Below are positions 11,751 to 22,509 of a stretch of DNA of 64,000 nt, one piece after another. The translations under genes and the position numbers were made by a program. Numbering within the stretch: the first letter of the stretch is position 1; each line of letters opens with the position of its first letter. Origin of the DNA: Polytolypa hystricis UAMH7299 (taxonomy: Eukaryota > Ascomycota > Eurotiomycetes > Onygenales); contig PDNA01000183.1 of NCBI GenBank assembly GCA_002573605.1, forward strand, positions 1 to 64,000, in the 5' to 3' direction. The notes below the pieces were generated by a model. It did no database searches. It was not told the DNA's origin and worked only from the letters and a program-made list of their open reading frames with translations.

Positions 11751-12866
11751 TTAGAGCAGAATCAAGTAATTCGACGGCGCGATGCCTGTGTCTCCATTCG
11801 CCTTCTTAGCTTGCCACCACCGGCCGCTCACATCTGATACCTCGAGGATTTCATGCTTCGCGAAGCTGATCTCGTTCGCATCGTCTGGGTTGGCTTCGTA
11901 CGAGTATATCGCCTTGGCCCGATATGGGTATTCGGTAGGCTGGCTGACTTCGCCTGCCTCGCCGCCTGCTGGCGCGGAATTGGCAGTTGCTAGGTTCGTG
12001 GCTGAGCTGCCGAGCGCAGTTGCACCGAAGCGTGCTTGCGAGCTGGTATCTCCGGCAGCACCGGTCGTGGAGTAGCCTGCGACAGGCGAGGAGGTTTCGA
12101 ATCCGTTTAGTTGGGCGGATGTGTACATTTGAGGTGGCTGGTTGGAAACCATGGTTTCTGGTCGGGTAGGGTAGTTGTTGGACATGGGCTTGCTGTTTGG
12201 GCGATAGGGGGGTTGCTCCTTGCCCAGCGCAAACGAGTCAATGTATCTGCGGCCAGACGATTGTGGTGTAGATCCAAAGTAGAATACCCAGAGAATCTAT
12301 TACGTACGTCAGCTACATTTCTTCGTCAAAGTACATAGTTTGCGTGATGCCTACATTGATACCGGACATCAAAATGAACCCTGCCGACGCAGCTTGTTTT
12401 GCTGCCAGGCCATCATAAATCAACGAATTGACAGCAAGGGACGTGAGGACGGTGCCTGTGGAAAGGTACCCGACAATCTGTAACTCCAATCAGTATTCCG
12501 TTTTGACCATGCTAATTCCAACTCTTATTCATGACATACCGCGACTCCGTAAACATGGATTGTATCTGATAGAATGACGACTGTGACGCCGATAATGGCG
12601 CAGAGCATGAATGCGATAGCGAACCAGGCGTAATTCGGGAAGGCAGCCTGAACGTCCGAGACAATACAGGCAATAAAGGAGAGAAACCACGCCAACTAAT
12701 AAAATACGCATCAGTAGTTAGCAAACAATATAATCTCGAACCTCGAACCAACTCGTCGCCACGAAGAGGTCGCGAAACGCGAGATAGAAGAGCATACCAT
12801 TGATATTGAAACAGTGGCCAGAGCGAACGGGTCGCCGACCAGGTTGTTCATATTCAAGTTGGCCAT
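11751..12866 (-). CDS. SHO1: Sho1-type osmosensor with four membrane spans and SH3 domain
   Basis: Four exons, 12866-12798, 12695-12540, 12477-12355 and 12296-11751, keep phase and encode 297 residues. The N-terminus MANLNMNNLVGDPFALATVS is the Sho1 signature. Four hydrophobic spans follow (about residues 11-33, 47-66, 77-95 and 108-124), then a polar linker rich in Ser, Thr, Ala and Gly, then an SH3 domain at 239-297 (ALYDY-like AIYSYEA, GRWWQAKK, GIAPSNYLILL) ending exactly at the C-terminus. Family knowledge: Sho1 is a plasma-membrane scaffold and sensor whose SH3 domain binds the MAPKK Pbs2, feeding the Ste11 branch of the HOG pathway. An in-frame ATG at 12941 would add 25 residues; I chose 12866 because it fits the usual family N-terminus. 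Introns have GTATGC, GTATGT and GTAGGC donors. Confidence 0.94.
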
Positions 12867-15800
12867 GATGCCCTGACTAGTGTCCGCGAAAGGCGATACT
12901 TTGCGGAGCGAAGAGGAGTTTGCGGAATAAGTTACCATCAAGCCACCACGAGGCCGTTGGATGGCGTTGACGGGAGATGATTGACGGTGGTGACGATAGA
13001 TGCCACAGCGACTAACGGAAGACGAGCCGAGTTACGTGTAAAACCCCCCTCTAAGCGAGTTTTGCGATTCGCGACGATGCAAGCGACGATAGGATGCGAT
13101 TGTTGTTGGAAAAAAAAAAAAAGGGGGTACGTTTTTTCTCTCGGAGTAGGTCTGACTGGTAGATCGATGAACGAATGGTTGTCGCGATCCTTAAAATAAA
13201 CTTGATTTTGGCCAGGCCTTATTCACTTGCTGGATCGGATGGACGGCGAAAGAACGAAGCGAAAAAGTCCAACAAATGATCATTCACATAGACCAACCGA
13301 TCGAGGCTGTACTGCCACTGTACATACGCAACGCACAAAAAAAACGGGAGACAGGCGAGTTGGTAAGAACGGTCTCGTTGTAGGGGCGGGTAGAAATGGA
13401 ACGTGGAATGTCCAGGCGTGGTCTCGAGAGGAGTGTTTCGTTGATGGGAGAGTGCAAGACACAACAAGTTTTTGACGACGTTGATGATGGAGAAGAGAGG
13501 GAGTGACAAAGCCAAAAATGACAAATAGTGGCGTGGAGGAGAGGGACGGGGGGTGGTTACAAAAGCGTTGTAACTTCCAGCACCAGGCTTGAAGACGCGA
13601 CAGAAGGGGGGGAAGTATCGAGAGAGAGAGAGACAAAAGAGCAAAGAGAATTGAAGAGAGCGTGGGGCGATGATGAAGAGAAAAGAACAAGAAGTCGAAG
13701 TCAACGGGGAGAGAAAAAGGAATTACTGCTAAACAGCGGCCGAAATGGTCGAGATGCAGAGTGAGAAGAGCGAAAGAGAGCGGCAGGCTGGAGAGAGAGA
13801 GAGCGAGAGCAAGGAAGAGAGAGAGAGCGAGACAAGAGAGATTGGGATGGAGAAGGGAGTCGCAGGATAATTGGCTGTCAGACGCCCAGGAACAGCCACT
13901 AACTGCCGGCTAGCCTGGGCATGGATGGATGATTGTCAGCGACCACACATCAACGCTTTTCGTACGGAGTAGATGCAATGAGACAGGCACGGAGAACAGA
14001 GAACAGAGGATAAGAATGAAAAGAGACAAGCACAAGAAACATTATTGGAAGAAATAATAGTCCACTGGTTACGTGTAGGATCTACGTTGCGCAGTTTTCC
14101 TGCAGCTGCTCTCTCCCTCTCTTTCTCCAGTCCCGTCGCCCTGTCTATACGAACCACAAACATCTCCACCCACGCCCGGGTCGTTTCAGCAGCAGCAACA
14201 ATCTGTCCCAGACCAGTAAGGCCTCCAGCGACAGATCAGGAAATGATTTCAATCTCCTGGGCTCAAACCGACTGTTCCTTTGCTCACCGATTATTTCAGA
14301 TTTGCTGCGACTGTGTGCGTCGAGATGCACAGGCGCATACATCAGGCACGCTGCAGCAGTGGTGAGAAACTTAGCCCTCTATCCCCTGGCTAGTCTCCGC
14401 GCTTTCCTCCGTCTCTTTCCTTTCCCACAAGCACATGGGAAAATAAAACATCACATGGTTCCTGATTTACTCTGCTGGTATGCTGTGATGCCAGCAAAGG
14501 TACATAGCGACAGAATTATATAAACAGACATGGACATCGTCTTGGGGAAGGCTATATGTAAGTTGTAACTTCCCAGCTACGGGCAGTCAAATTTCCGACC
14601 AGCATGGGAAAGGCGACAAGACGAATACTACGACATAATCAACGGCCACGTAATACTTCATATATTTTCCTCCCAAGTTCTCCTCACTGCATCTCCGTCT
14701 GTATCCAATGACAGAGAAATAACCATATATTTTGCTACCCTTACTCTTGTTAACGTCGCACAGCAATCTCCTTCCTGCCTCGCTTTTTTTGCTCTCTTTC
14801 CTTTCCCCTTCTTTTCCATCCTTTTGCAATAATAACCTATCGTGTTTCCCAGGTACCAACCACTCCTCCAAGCCCACGGACCACGGTCCACCTAAAGGAA
14901 TCTCGGCCCATGGGTTCCAGAATTATATCTATTCTTGGGAGCATTTAGCATACTATCTACACTCAGCTTGGACCGTTTTTCTTGGTTCCCCGCCTGGCGT
15001 GCCTGAGCCACACACACCCCCAGTTGGTATTGGGCAATAATGACCCTAGACGATCTGGAAGTCAAAACTAGCATCTCTCCCACCAACATTGCATTGCCGC
15101 TTCAGGCCCTCTGACACACAACGCGTTTCAGCCCTTTCAACTCGTCGATTTTCTCTGTTTCAGAATATTATCACGTGGCTTTTCGCTTTAATTGAGTTCA
15201 AGAAAGAATCAATGCGTCGGTGGTCGAACACAGTTGAAGCTTAGTCTAACTATCAGAGGGATGTTACGTGAATAGTTTTTTGACACCTCCGGATCTCTAG
15301 AGATTTTGCCAATCTGAAGGTAGGACTCGAGCTTGCTCAAGAAAAGCGACCAACTTAGAAACGGATTTCAGCTTTTAGACACATGTCAAAATAAACTCGA
15401 GTTTTGTGGCCTTTTCCCTTGGAGTTGTTCAGCCTGTGGATACACGACTGAATATTCTCCCCATTCGTCTAGTATATTAGGTACATGTACAAGAATAGCT
15501 ATGCTTCTCCCGCACATGCGCCGCAAAAGTATGCGCCTAGAGAGGTAAAGGAGTATCTCCGCAAGAAAAGAAGGGAAAAAAGCTAATCGAAGCTTTGAAA
15601 AAAAAAATTAAAACAATATATGGGTATCACTTGCTGACAGTCGTATATCTTTCCGCTTGCTGGTTCCCTTGGGGCCCTCGCGGGGCGTATATATCGCGAA
15701 TCGGATGTGCTTGATCAAGCGGCGCCGCGAAAATCCAGATATAAGGGAGACTGAAGAGCCCCTCTGGCGCTGATTTACCGCGGCTTCCTCTGCAGGCCCG

Positions 15801-16010
15801 GAGTGTGTTAATCCAAGGGCAATGGATATATAGGATAGGAATCCCTTATACCATACGCCTATGCCTCCAGGCTAGGGCACACATCCCGCGCTCACCACCC
15901 ACTAAATAGCCCGTTCATATCACCCAGAAAGGCCAACACTCACACCACTCGCGCTCCGCTCCCGAACGTCATGTTCCTATAAAAGGGAGACCCAGAGACC
16001 CAGAGCCAAG
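12867..16010. other. Intergenic region upstream of SHO1
   Basis: No gene is supported over about 3.1 kb. The 13470-13860 part is strongly purine-rich with several GAGAGA runs (CT-rich leader or promoter on the SHO1 strand). One TACGGAGTA copy lies at 13963-13971. The 14600-16000 part has scattered short frames only. Confidence 0.5.
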
Positions 16011-16885
16011 TCAATCCTCCTCCCTCTCGACCCTCCCCTCAAACCTCCTCACCGCCCTCTCCACCATCGCCACCCTCTCCTCCCACTCCCCCCACACCTC
16101 ACTGCCCGCCAATACGCCAACCTCCACCCAGCGCTTCAACAGCACCACGCTTTGCGCTCTCAGCTCCGCGATCTCCGCCGCCTGCTGGTTCTGTACTTGG
16201 CTCAATTTATCCAGGCGTGGCTGTAGCTCGATGAGAGATGCGGATGCGCGTGCGGGAGGGATGGGGAGGTCTTTGAGGGATGTGAGACGTGAGGAGGTTT
16301 CGGGGAACGCGGAGGCGTAGGAGAGGATTATGGAGTTGAGGGCTTGGGGAGAGAGGGTGGAGGGGACGGTTGTGGTGGGCGGGGATTGGAAGAGGTCTGG
16401 GAAGCGGGAATCTGTAAATTTTTGAGTGAGGAATTAGTTTCTTGAAATCGATAGTAGTAGCGTGAGTGAAACAAAAAAAGGAGGAGCTGCGAAGGAGGCG
16501 GCGGCGGGGAAAAGAAAAAAAAAAGGGGGAAAACCGTACATAGACTCAAAACATCATGAACAAGCGGAACCTTCCCACTCAACCTCTTCAACTCATACTC
16601 CAATGTCCCCAACCTCGCTGCCACAGAAGCTTCTCGCGGGCCTGAAACCGCCGGATCATGATCATCAATAACCCCGCTGCCAGTCGCTGCCGCCGACGCT
16701 GGTGGTATCCCACGCGGCTCCCCAGTCCAGCTCGTGTCACCGGTAAGTAGGAATTCTAGTCTACGTAATCGCGATTCTAGAAGCTCGATTGTGTCTGCGG
16801 CGGTGGATGTTGGGGTGTCGAGGATGTTGGAGGGATTGGTGCTGTTGTTGGCGCTGCCGCTACTGGCGCTGATGATTGGGTCCAT
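16011..16885 (-). CDS. RO10/p24-like dynactin subunit (coiled coil), probable
   Basis: Two exons, 16885-16540 and 16411-16011, joined at GTACGG/ACAG, encode 248 residues. Near the start the protein reads TIELLESRLRRLEFLLTG, then AARLGTLEYELKRLSGKVP, a pattern I associate with the fungal nuclear-distribution protein RO10, the counterpart of the p24 (DCTN3) dynactin subunit. The C-terminal half is helical and heptad-like (LDKLSQVQNQQAAEIAELRA, then VVLLKRWVEVGVL) and ends in a charged tail. Family knowledge: p24 sits in the shoulder of dynactin and helps anchor p150 and p50 for dynein-driven nuclear migration. The assignment rests on pattern memory, not on a diagnostic motif. Another coiled-coil protein remains possible. 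Confidence 0.62.
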
Positions 16886-17749
16886 TGGCCCGAAGGAAAT
16901 GTTTCTTTTCTACGCCCCTAGGAGCTAGGGATAGGATAGTAAGAGCGCGAGCCGGGGGGGAAATGGGAAAAGGTATGGTTGATGTTTCGTCGTATGCAAG
17001 CTTGAAATCGGGGGAGCTTTTTCGATGCTGTGCGTTGATGGTATGGTAGTGCTTTAATTGGGTGAGTTGAGGATATGTGCACGCCGCTAAGCAGGTCTAA
17101 GGATTTGATTTCCCCGGATTGGATCGCGAATTGATTAATAGCGCTTTAAGTTGATCGTCATGAGAAAAGAAAAAGATGGATGCGGGTTGGTGCTAGCTAT
17201 GATTCTCAGTCTGGGGTTGTTGTTTGTTACCCCCATCATGCTTGGAGAGAAGCTGGATGCAAACGAAACAAACATCCCGAACATTACCTAGGTATTTGCC
17301 TGCCGTGCGTATGGTTCTAGAATGGACTTCCCCCTTGCATACATTATTCTAATGGACGGATGCAGGTGACAAGGGTTAAACTACTAAATGCGTACCATAG
17401 TCCGAGGGAATTAAAGCCGATAAAGATCATAAGGAAAAGTAATCTATTCATTCTTTAATGCCTAAGGTAACAGCTACCTTTATACTCCGCATGCATACAT
17501 AACCATCGTGTATCATTAATAAATAAGGATATCAACCAGGGACTCGCCTGCCAATAAAATGATATAGTATCAGAGATGTAATCATGTGGCCAAAGTCAGA
17601 GCCGAAGTGGAGAAAAATAAAGTAGGAAGACAGTCATACAACCTATTAATAGTCGCAACAACTCCCCCCGGCATATGCACCCAGCGCGCAATAAGAGTAA
17701 GAATAATGATAAATAAATAAAAACGTCGCTCGGAGAAGAAACCAGCTCC
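16886..17749. other. Intergenic region between RO10-like gene and the UIM protein gene
   Basis: About 860 bp serve as upstream region of the RO10-like gene and downstream flank of the ubiquitin-binding protein gene, both on the minus strand. I see no open frame of interest; a CCTAGGTA copy is at about 17288. Confidence 0.5.
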
Positions 17750-20700
17750 TCACGCCGCAGGGTTAACCTTGTTCTCCAACCCCATACTTGCATCACCCAG
17801 GCTGTCGTGGACAGGCTCCTCCTGGATGTTATCCATCGCAGTTGCGGAGCCAGAATGACGCTGTCGAGTCTGGGCCTGCTGCGTCTGCGCCAATAGCCCG
17901 CCGCCCACGTTCCTCTCCTGCATCTCCTGCGTCTTCCTAGTGGTCTTGTCCACGCTTGCGGCTGCAGCTTCGTCGAACGAGTTCACTTGGTAGTCAAACA
18001 CGTTTACGAGTCCGTCAGGCAGGTTCGAAGGCGGAACGCGATCAGTGGCGCTGTGGAATGCGGTGTCAGTTTCGCGCTCAGTCGCCTCTACTGACGGTCC
18101 TGTCAAAGGCTCAATTGCAGGCCAAGAGGTCGTAGATGTAGCTTGGGGAGTAAGGGATTGCGCATTCTTTTCAGCCTCTTGAATCTCTGCCTCGAATGTT
18201 TCGTTATCCTTGTTAACAAAAGCCTAGATACGTAGAGATTTAGAACACGAGTCATATCATAGCAACTAGGTGATTCTAAGAAAATTTACCTGCAAAGGTT
18301 CTGATAGAGCACCCTCCTTGAAATTCACGGCGTTCTCGTTGGCATACACTAACAGGACAGACGGATATTCTACTTTCGCGGCATGCAGCACCTCGACTTC
18401 ACGGACTCGACGCGCAGTGTAGCCTACTACATCCGCATTGTTGGATGCACTGACTTTTCCCCGTTTTTGCGCCTGGCTGCTTGCGGGGTTAGTCTGTGAC
18501 GATGGAAGAACAGGCGTCTGGGTGGCTTCTGCTAGACGGGCTTTGGCATCGTCGACAGAAAAACTGATCCGCCACCACTGCCACTCATCCGCACTTTGCC
18601 GGCTAGAGCTATCTGCGTCCTTCTCGGCCGTGTCTCGCTTCAGCACATATGTGATATGTGGAAGCGTACATACGCCTCTCAACGTGTATTTGTGATATGG
18701 TGGGTCATTCGGTGAGGTGGGCGGTGTGGTGAGTTCGCGAGAATGCTGCTTTAAGCTCTCGAGGGCCTCCTGCCTTCGCTTTTCTAGTGCTGTTTGGTTC
18801 ACGTAAGCTTTTCAACTTTGAAAGCGAAGATCCAAATAGATCCGGGAAAAAAGGGCGGGGTTCCATACACTCTAGTTTTTTGTCTATCTTCTCAGATATA
18901 GCCTTTAGTTGATCAGTAAGTATCTGAATGTTTTCTTGTGTTATAACCGGAGAGCCCTCATTATCTCCATTTTGGAGGAATCCGTTGCTTAGATCTTCCT
19001 GCAATGCAACCCGAGCTCCGTCCAGAGCTCTTTGAAGCGTGGTCTTTAGCTTAACGCTTGCATTATCAGACCCTGTTGTGCTTGAGTACCGGTCAGCCAG
19101 CGTCTCCAGCCATTCTAGCTGCGCCCTAACTTCAAGCCTGCGTGTACGAAGCTTGGTTGCAAACTCTTTGCACGCATCCATATATCTGTCCGGGTACCAG
19201 ACAGCTGGGATTTTCACGTCCAAACACCTTTTAGTAGGGTTTGTGTTGCTCAGTCGCATGGTGAGCACCTCCGCAACATGGTCCAGCCACACGTCATCAA
19301 GATCCGTATCCGGCTGGTCTGACCACACTATGGAGTCAAGTGCGTCGTACAGCGTGTCTGACGATCTCGAATCGACAGCGATGTCAAGGGCAAAAAACTC
19401 TCTATCGATCGGTTCTTCTTCCTCAGAGAAAGGCCTCTTGAGAGCTAATGACGAGAAAATGGTGGCCAATTGGTTATCAGGGGTTGCCGCTACCGCAGCG
19501 GCCTGCCAACCCTCTAGGAACCTGGAGATGACTTGTTCTGAACTGTAGTCGCTGACTGGCTTCAGATTCGCGAGGGCATCTGTACTTCCAAATGCGCGGT
19601 TAGTCGAGTCAAGAAATGCCATTAACCTTTGTGGTTCGAGCAAGACTTCTTCCAGATTGCCGTGCGCATCGTATGAAGTGTCACTCATGGACACCACCTT
19701 TGGAGTAGTAATTGGCTGCCCATTCCACCACTGCTCATCGTAGCCATAGTCAGGTGCAAGTTTGTCCCTCATCAGGAGTGCTTCTCTCGCCAATGGAATT
19801 GAGTGGAGAATCGTGATCAAACCTCCCAAGTGCTCTGCATCCTCAGAGGGCCGGCAAAAGGCAGGTTCCCCATTCGCTTTTTGCCTATCCTCCGGATCAG
19901 GGCTGATATAAGCATCACGACCCGTAGACTCTAGTAGTGTCATTGCCCACGCTGTTTCCTCGTAATGGTCACGGCTCGCAGGTCCAAATCGTGTATTATC
20001 CGTCATCACAATCCCCGTTTCCTGGCCACCGTGGGGCCCTGACCCAAAGCTGGGGTTGAGAGACATAGCCATCGCCTGCTGCAATTCACGTTCCTCTTGA
20101 TCGGCGAGCGAGAATGCTTGTGATGTCGTCCCTACTCCTAGAAAGTAGAAAGGTTAGTTAATCGCATGATTTCCTGCTACATCGTTCAACGCTGGAAATG
20201 AACGCACCAGCGGGCTGGTCTCCGGCTACCTCGATCGCTTCTCCTAACTTGACCCCTCCATGGCTTTCGCGAGAACCGATCCTAGACGGTGGGCGCGAAG
20301 GCGCGGTGCCATAAGCTCTGTTCGAGGTTTCAGAAGCTATTGAATGCATGGGTCAGCAACATATCCGTGGATGTCACGTAACAAGTCTCCAAAAGCTCAC
20401 AAGGCTCTGCACTAGAAAGTGGACGAGCTCACAATGTATATTCTGATTGTATCCGTAGTTCTCCTCTGGGCCAATGGTAGTCGCCGGCCACTCGCTGTGG
20501 ACCTGTAGAAAGCTTGCTCAGGATAACGAATGCATGTGGGAGGGGTAGCAACGGTTAACAGTGGCTTACTTCAGGTGTCGCGCCATCAGGGTTCTCGAAA
20601 TACGCATTGATTGCTCGGTTTGAATCGAGGTTATTTGCCTAACGGGTTGTGAAATCGCATTGGCGCATTAGTCAACGTTAAGCTGTAGCCAGATGACCGC

Positions 20701-20814
20701 AGACACAGCGGGAAGCAAAGCACATACCTTCAGGAAGCTAATTGCCTTTTCCCGCGAGGCACTGGTGAACGAGACAAAGTTCTCGATTGCGTCTTCTGGA
20801 GGCTCCGACATCAT
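17750..20814 (-). CDS. UBA-like/UIM ubiquitin-binding protein (Rup1-like)
   Basis: Seven exons (20814-20728, 20638-20570, 20502-20433, 20336-20208, 20137-18869, 18789-18290, 18223-17750) keep phase and give 865 residues. The first exons encode a UBA-like fold, EDAIENFVSFTSASREKA followed by ANNLDSNRAINAYFENP. Exon 5 opens with a ubiquitin-interacting motif, EERELQQAMAMSLN. The central 400 residues resemble the substrate-binding-like region of fungal ubiquitin-interaction proteins, with acidic stretches and a helical segment before the exon 5/6 junction. The C-terminus is Ala/Gln-rich. Yeast Rup1 has a related UBA and adjusts the Rsp5-Ubp2 balance; a similar role is inferred, not shown. No catalytic Cys or His box of a peptidase is visible, so I do not call it a deubiquitinase. 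A second ATG at 20811 is an alternative start. Confidence 0.75.
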
Positions 20815-22509
20815 ATCTAGTATGTCTGTAAGGCTACAAGCTTTGGAAGCAAGCTTTGCACCCTGGTTGGAAGGATGTGGATGGTTTGCGGCTCGCGCAG
20901 GTGCTGCCCGCTAATACTTATTGGCGCCGCAAAGTCACGGGAAAGCCAACGTCATAGGCACTCTGAGGAAATAACACTTTTTGTCGCACAGGCCTTGGAA
21001 GCTATTCTCAGCAGCGACGGTGCGCGTGGAAGAGGTTTCTTATGCTTGAGTCCTGTAGCTATAATGCTATATGGGCAGAAGATAGCCGTTTAAGTATGAT
21101 TGCGATTACTATTTACAACCTAAAGGGCAGCAGCAACGAAAGCAGCACCACACTTCACCTTTCCCGCACATTCCCTGCAGCACATAAAGGGCTCTTATGC
21201 AGCCATTCTTTAAACATCAGTGACTGTTTGCTTCATGTCATTAAATTCAAATGAGGGTGATACAATCTAATCCAACCACATATGCATTGCTGAAAACAGA
21301 CCTTGGAAAGCTGTACCCAACCTTTGTTGATCTCCATACAAACATTTCAGAAGATAGATTTGTTCAACTTGGTATTGTCTGGCTGTGACCATATGAAGCA
21401 GATCTGTTTCAACAAATGTGTGTACTTTAGTACATATCTAAAGAGGCTCACAAACATCGCAGCTCCATTTGAAGTATTGCGATGATAATACCCCATCTCA
21501 AAATCATCTATCTTCATAATAACATGCCTTCCAGCATATCTTACTCCAGCTGCAGGTTCTCACCAGCAAACGACCGCGAGGTTGCTGGATAGCAGCAGGC
21601 TTCTTGCAGCAAACGTTGACTTGACCTTATTATTGTTGAACATCTACTAAACGACTGCAGTACTAGGTCTTATTAGTAGCGACTAGAAAAAGCGAAAAGG
21701 AATTTGTGTATCTTGACCACGAGGGGCAGAAGAGCTATCGTCTGAAATGGCATGTGATGAGGCTGGCTGTCGAATGATTTCAGCTTGCCGAAGCGGATGG
21801 AGGATAGACTTTGGCTGATGCAGACTAGATACATAACTCTCGAGGGTCCAGCTTGATTGAGGGGGTTGGACAGCAACAAGACCTCAGTACAAAGCCTTGA
21901 CAACAAAATAAATAATAACAAGGTTGTAACGAGGATAGGATGCCCTCTAGAATTGATATGGAGAGAAAGTATAAAAGATAGAGTTGATATTCGCCTAACC
22001 TTCCGCTTGTGGGATGCTCCTGTTTCCTTTCCCCTTCCCCACACTAAGGCGCTACCAATGACCACAATCTGCTCGAGAAATGCGGGGATACGCACCAACC
22101 CCAGGAGTGGCCCCGAGCAGGGCGGCAGCAGAGCAATACGAGTAGACCTGCCGAAGCCGCGGCGCTTGCAATCGGCATGTTGTCTAAGGATGCAGACGCG
22201 GCGATGTGTCTAGGCACCATTTCCTTCTCGACTTTTGGGTGACTGACGATTCGCGCCCTTGACCTTCTTTGTGCCGTCTTTACACACTTGCCTGTCAGAC
22301 TATCCTCCTCCCGTGTGACGGTTGACTTGGTTTTGTCACTCCACTCACCCCAGACGCGAGATTTCCTTTGCGCATCTGCACCCCGCTTTCGATTATTCTG
22401 GAGATAGCCACGCTCTCGAGGGGTTTACTTTGCCTCCAACGCAGGATCGTGTTTCAGCACCTACGCAATCGAACCCACGAATAAAGGCAATCAACAAGAA
22501 TCTTCCAAG
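20815..22509. other. Divergent intergenic region with a CpG-free patch
   Basis: About 1.7 kb separate the divergently transcribed ubiquitin-binding protein and acyl-CoA synthetase genes. The 291-bp stretch 21167-21457 has no CpG and many TpG/CpA, similar to the mutated transposon at the start of the window, and may be a transposon relic. No gene is supported. Confidence 0.5.
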
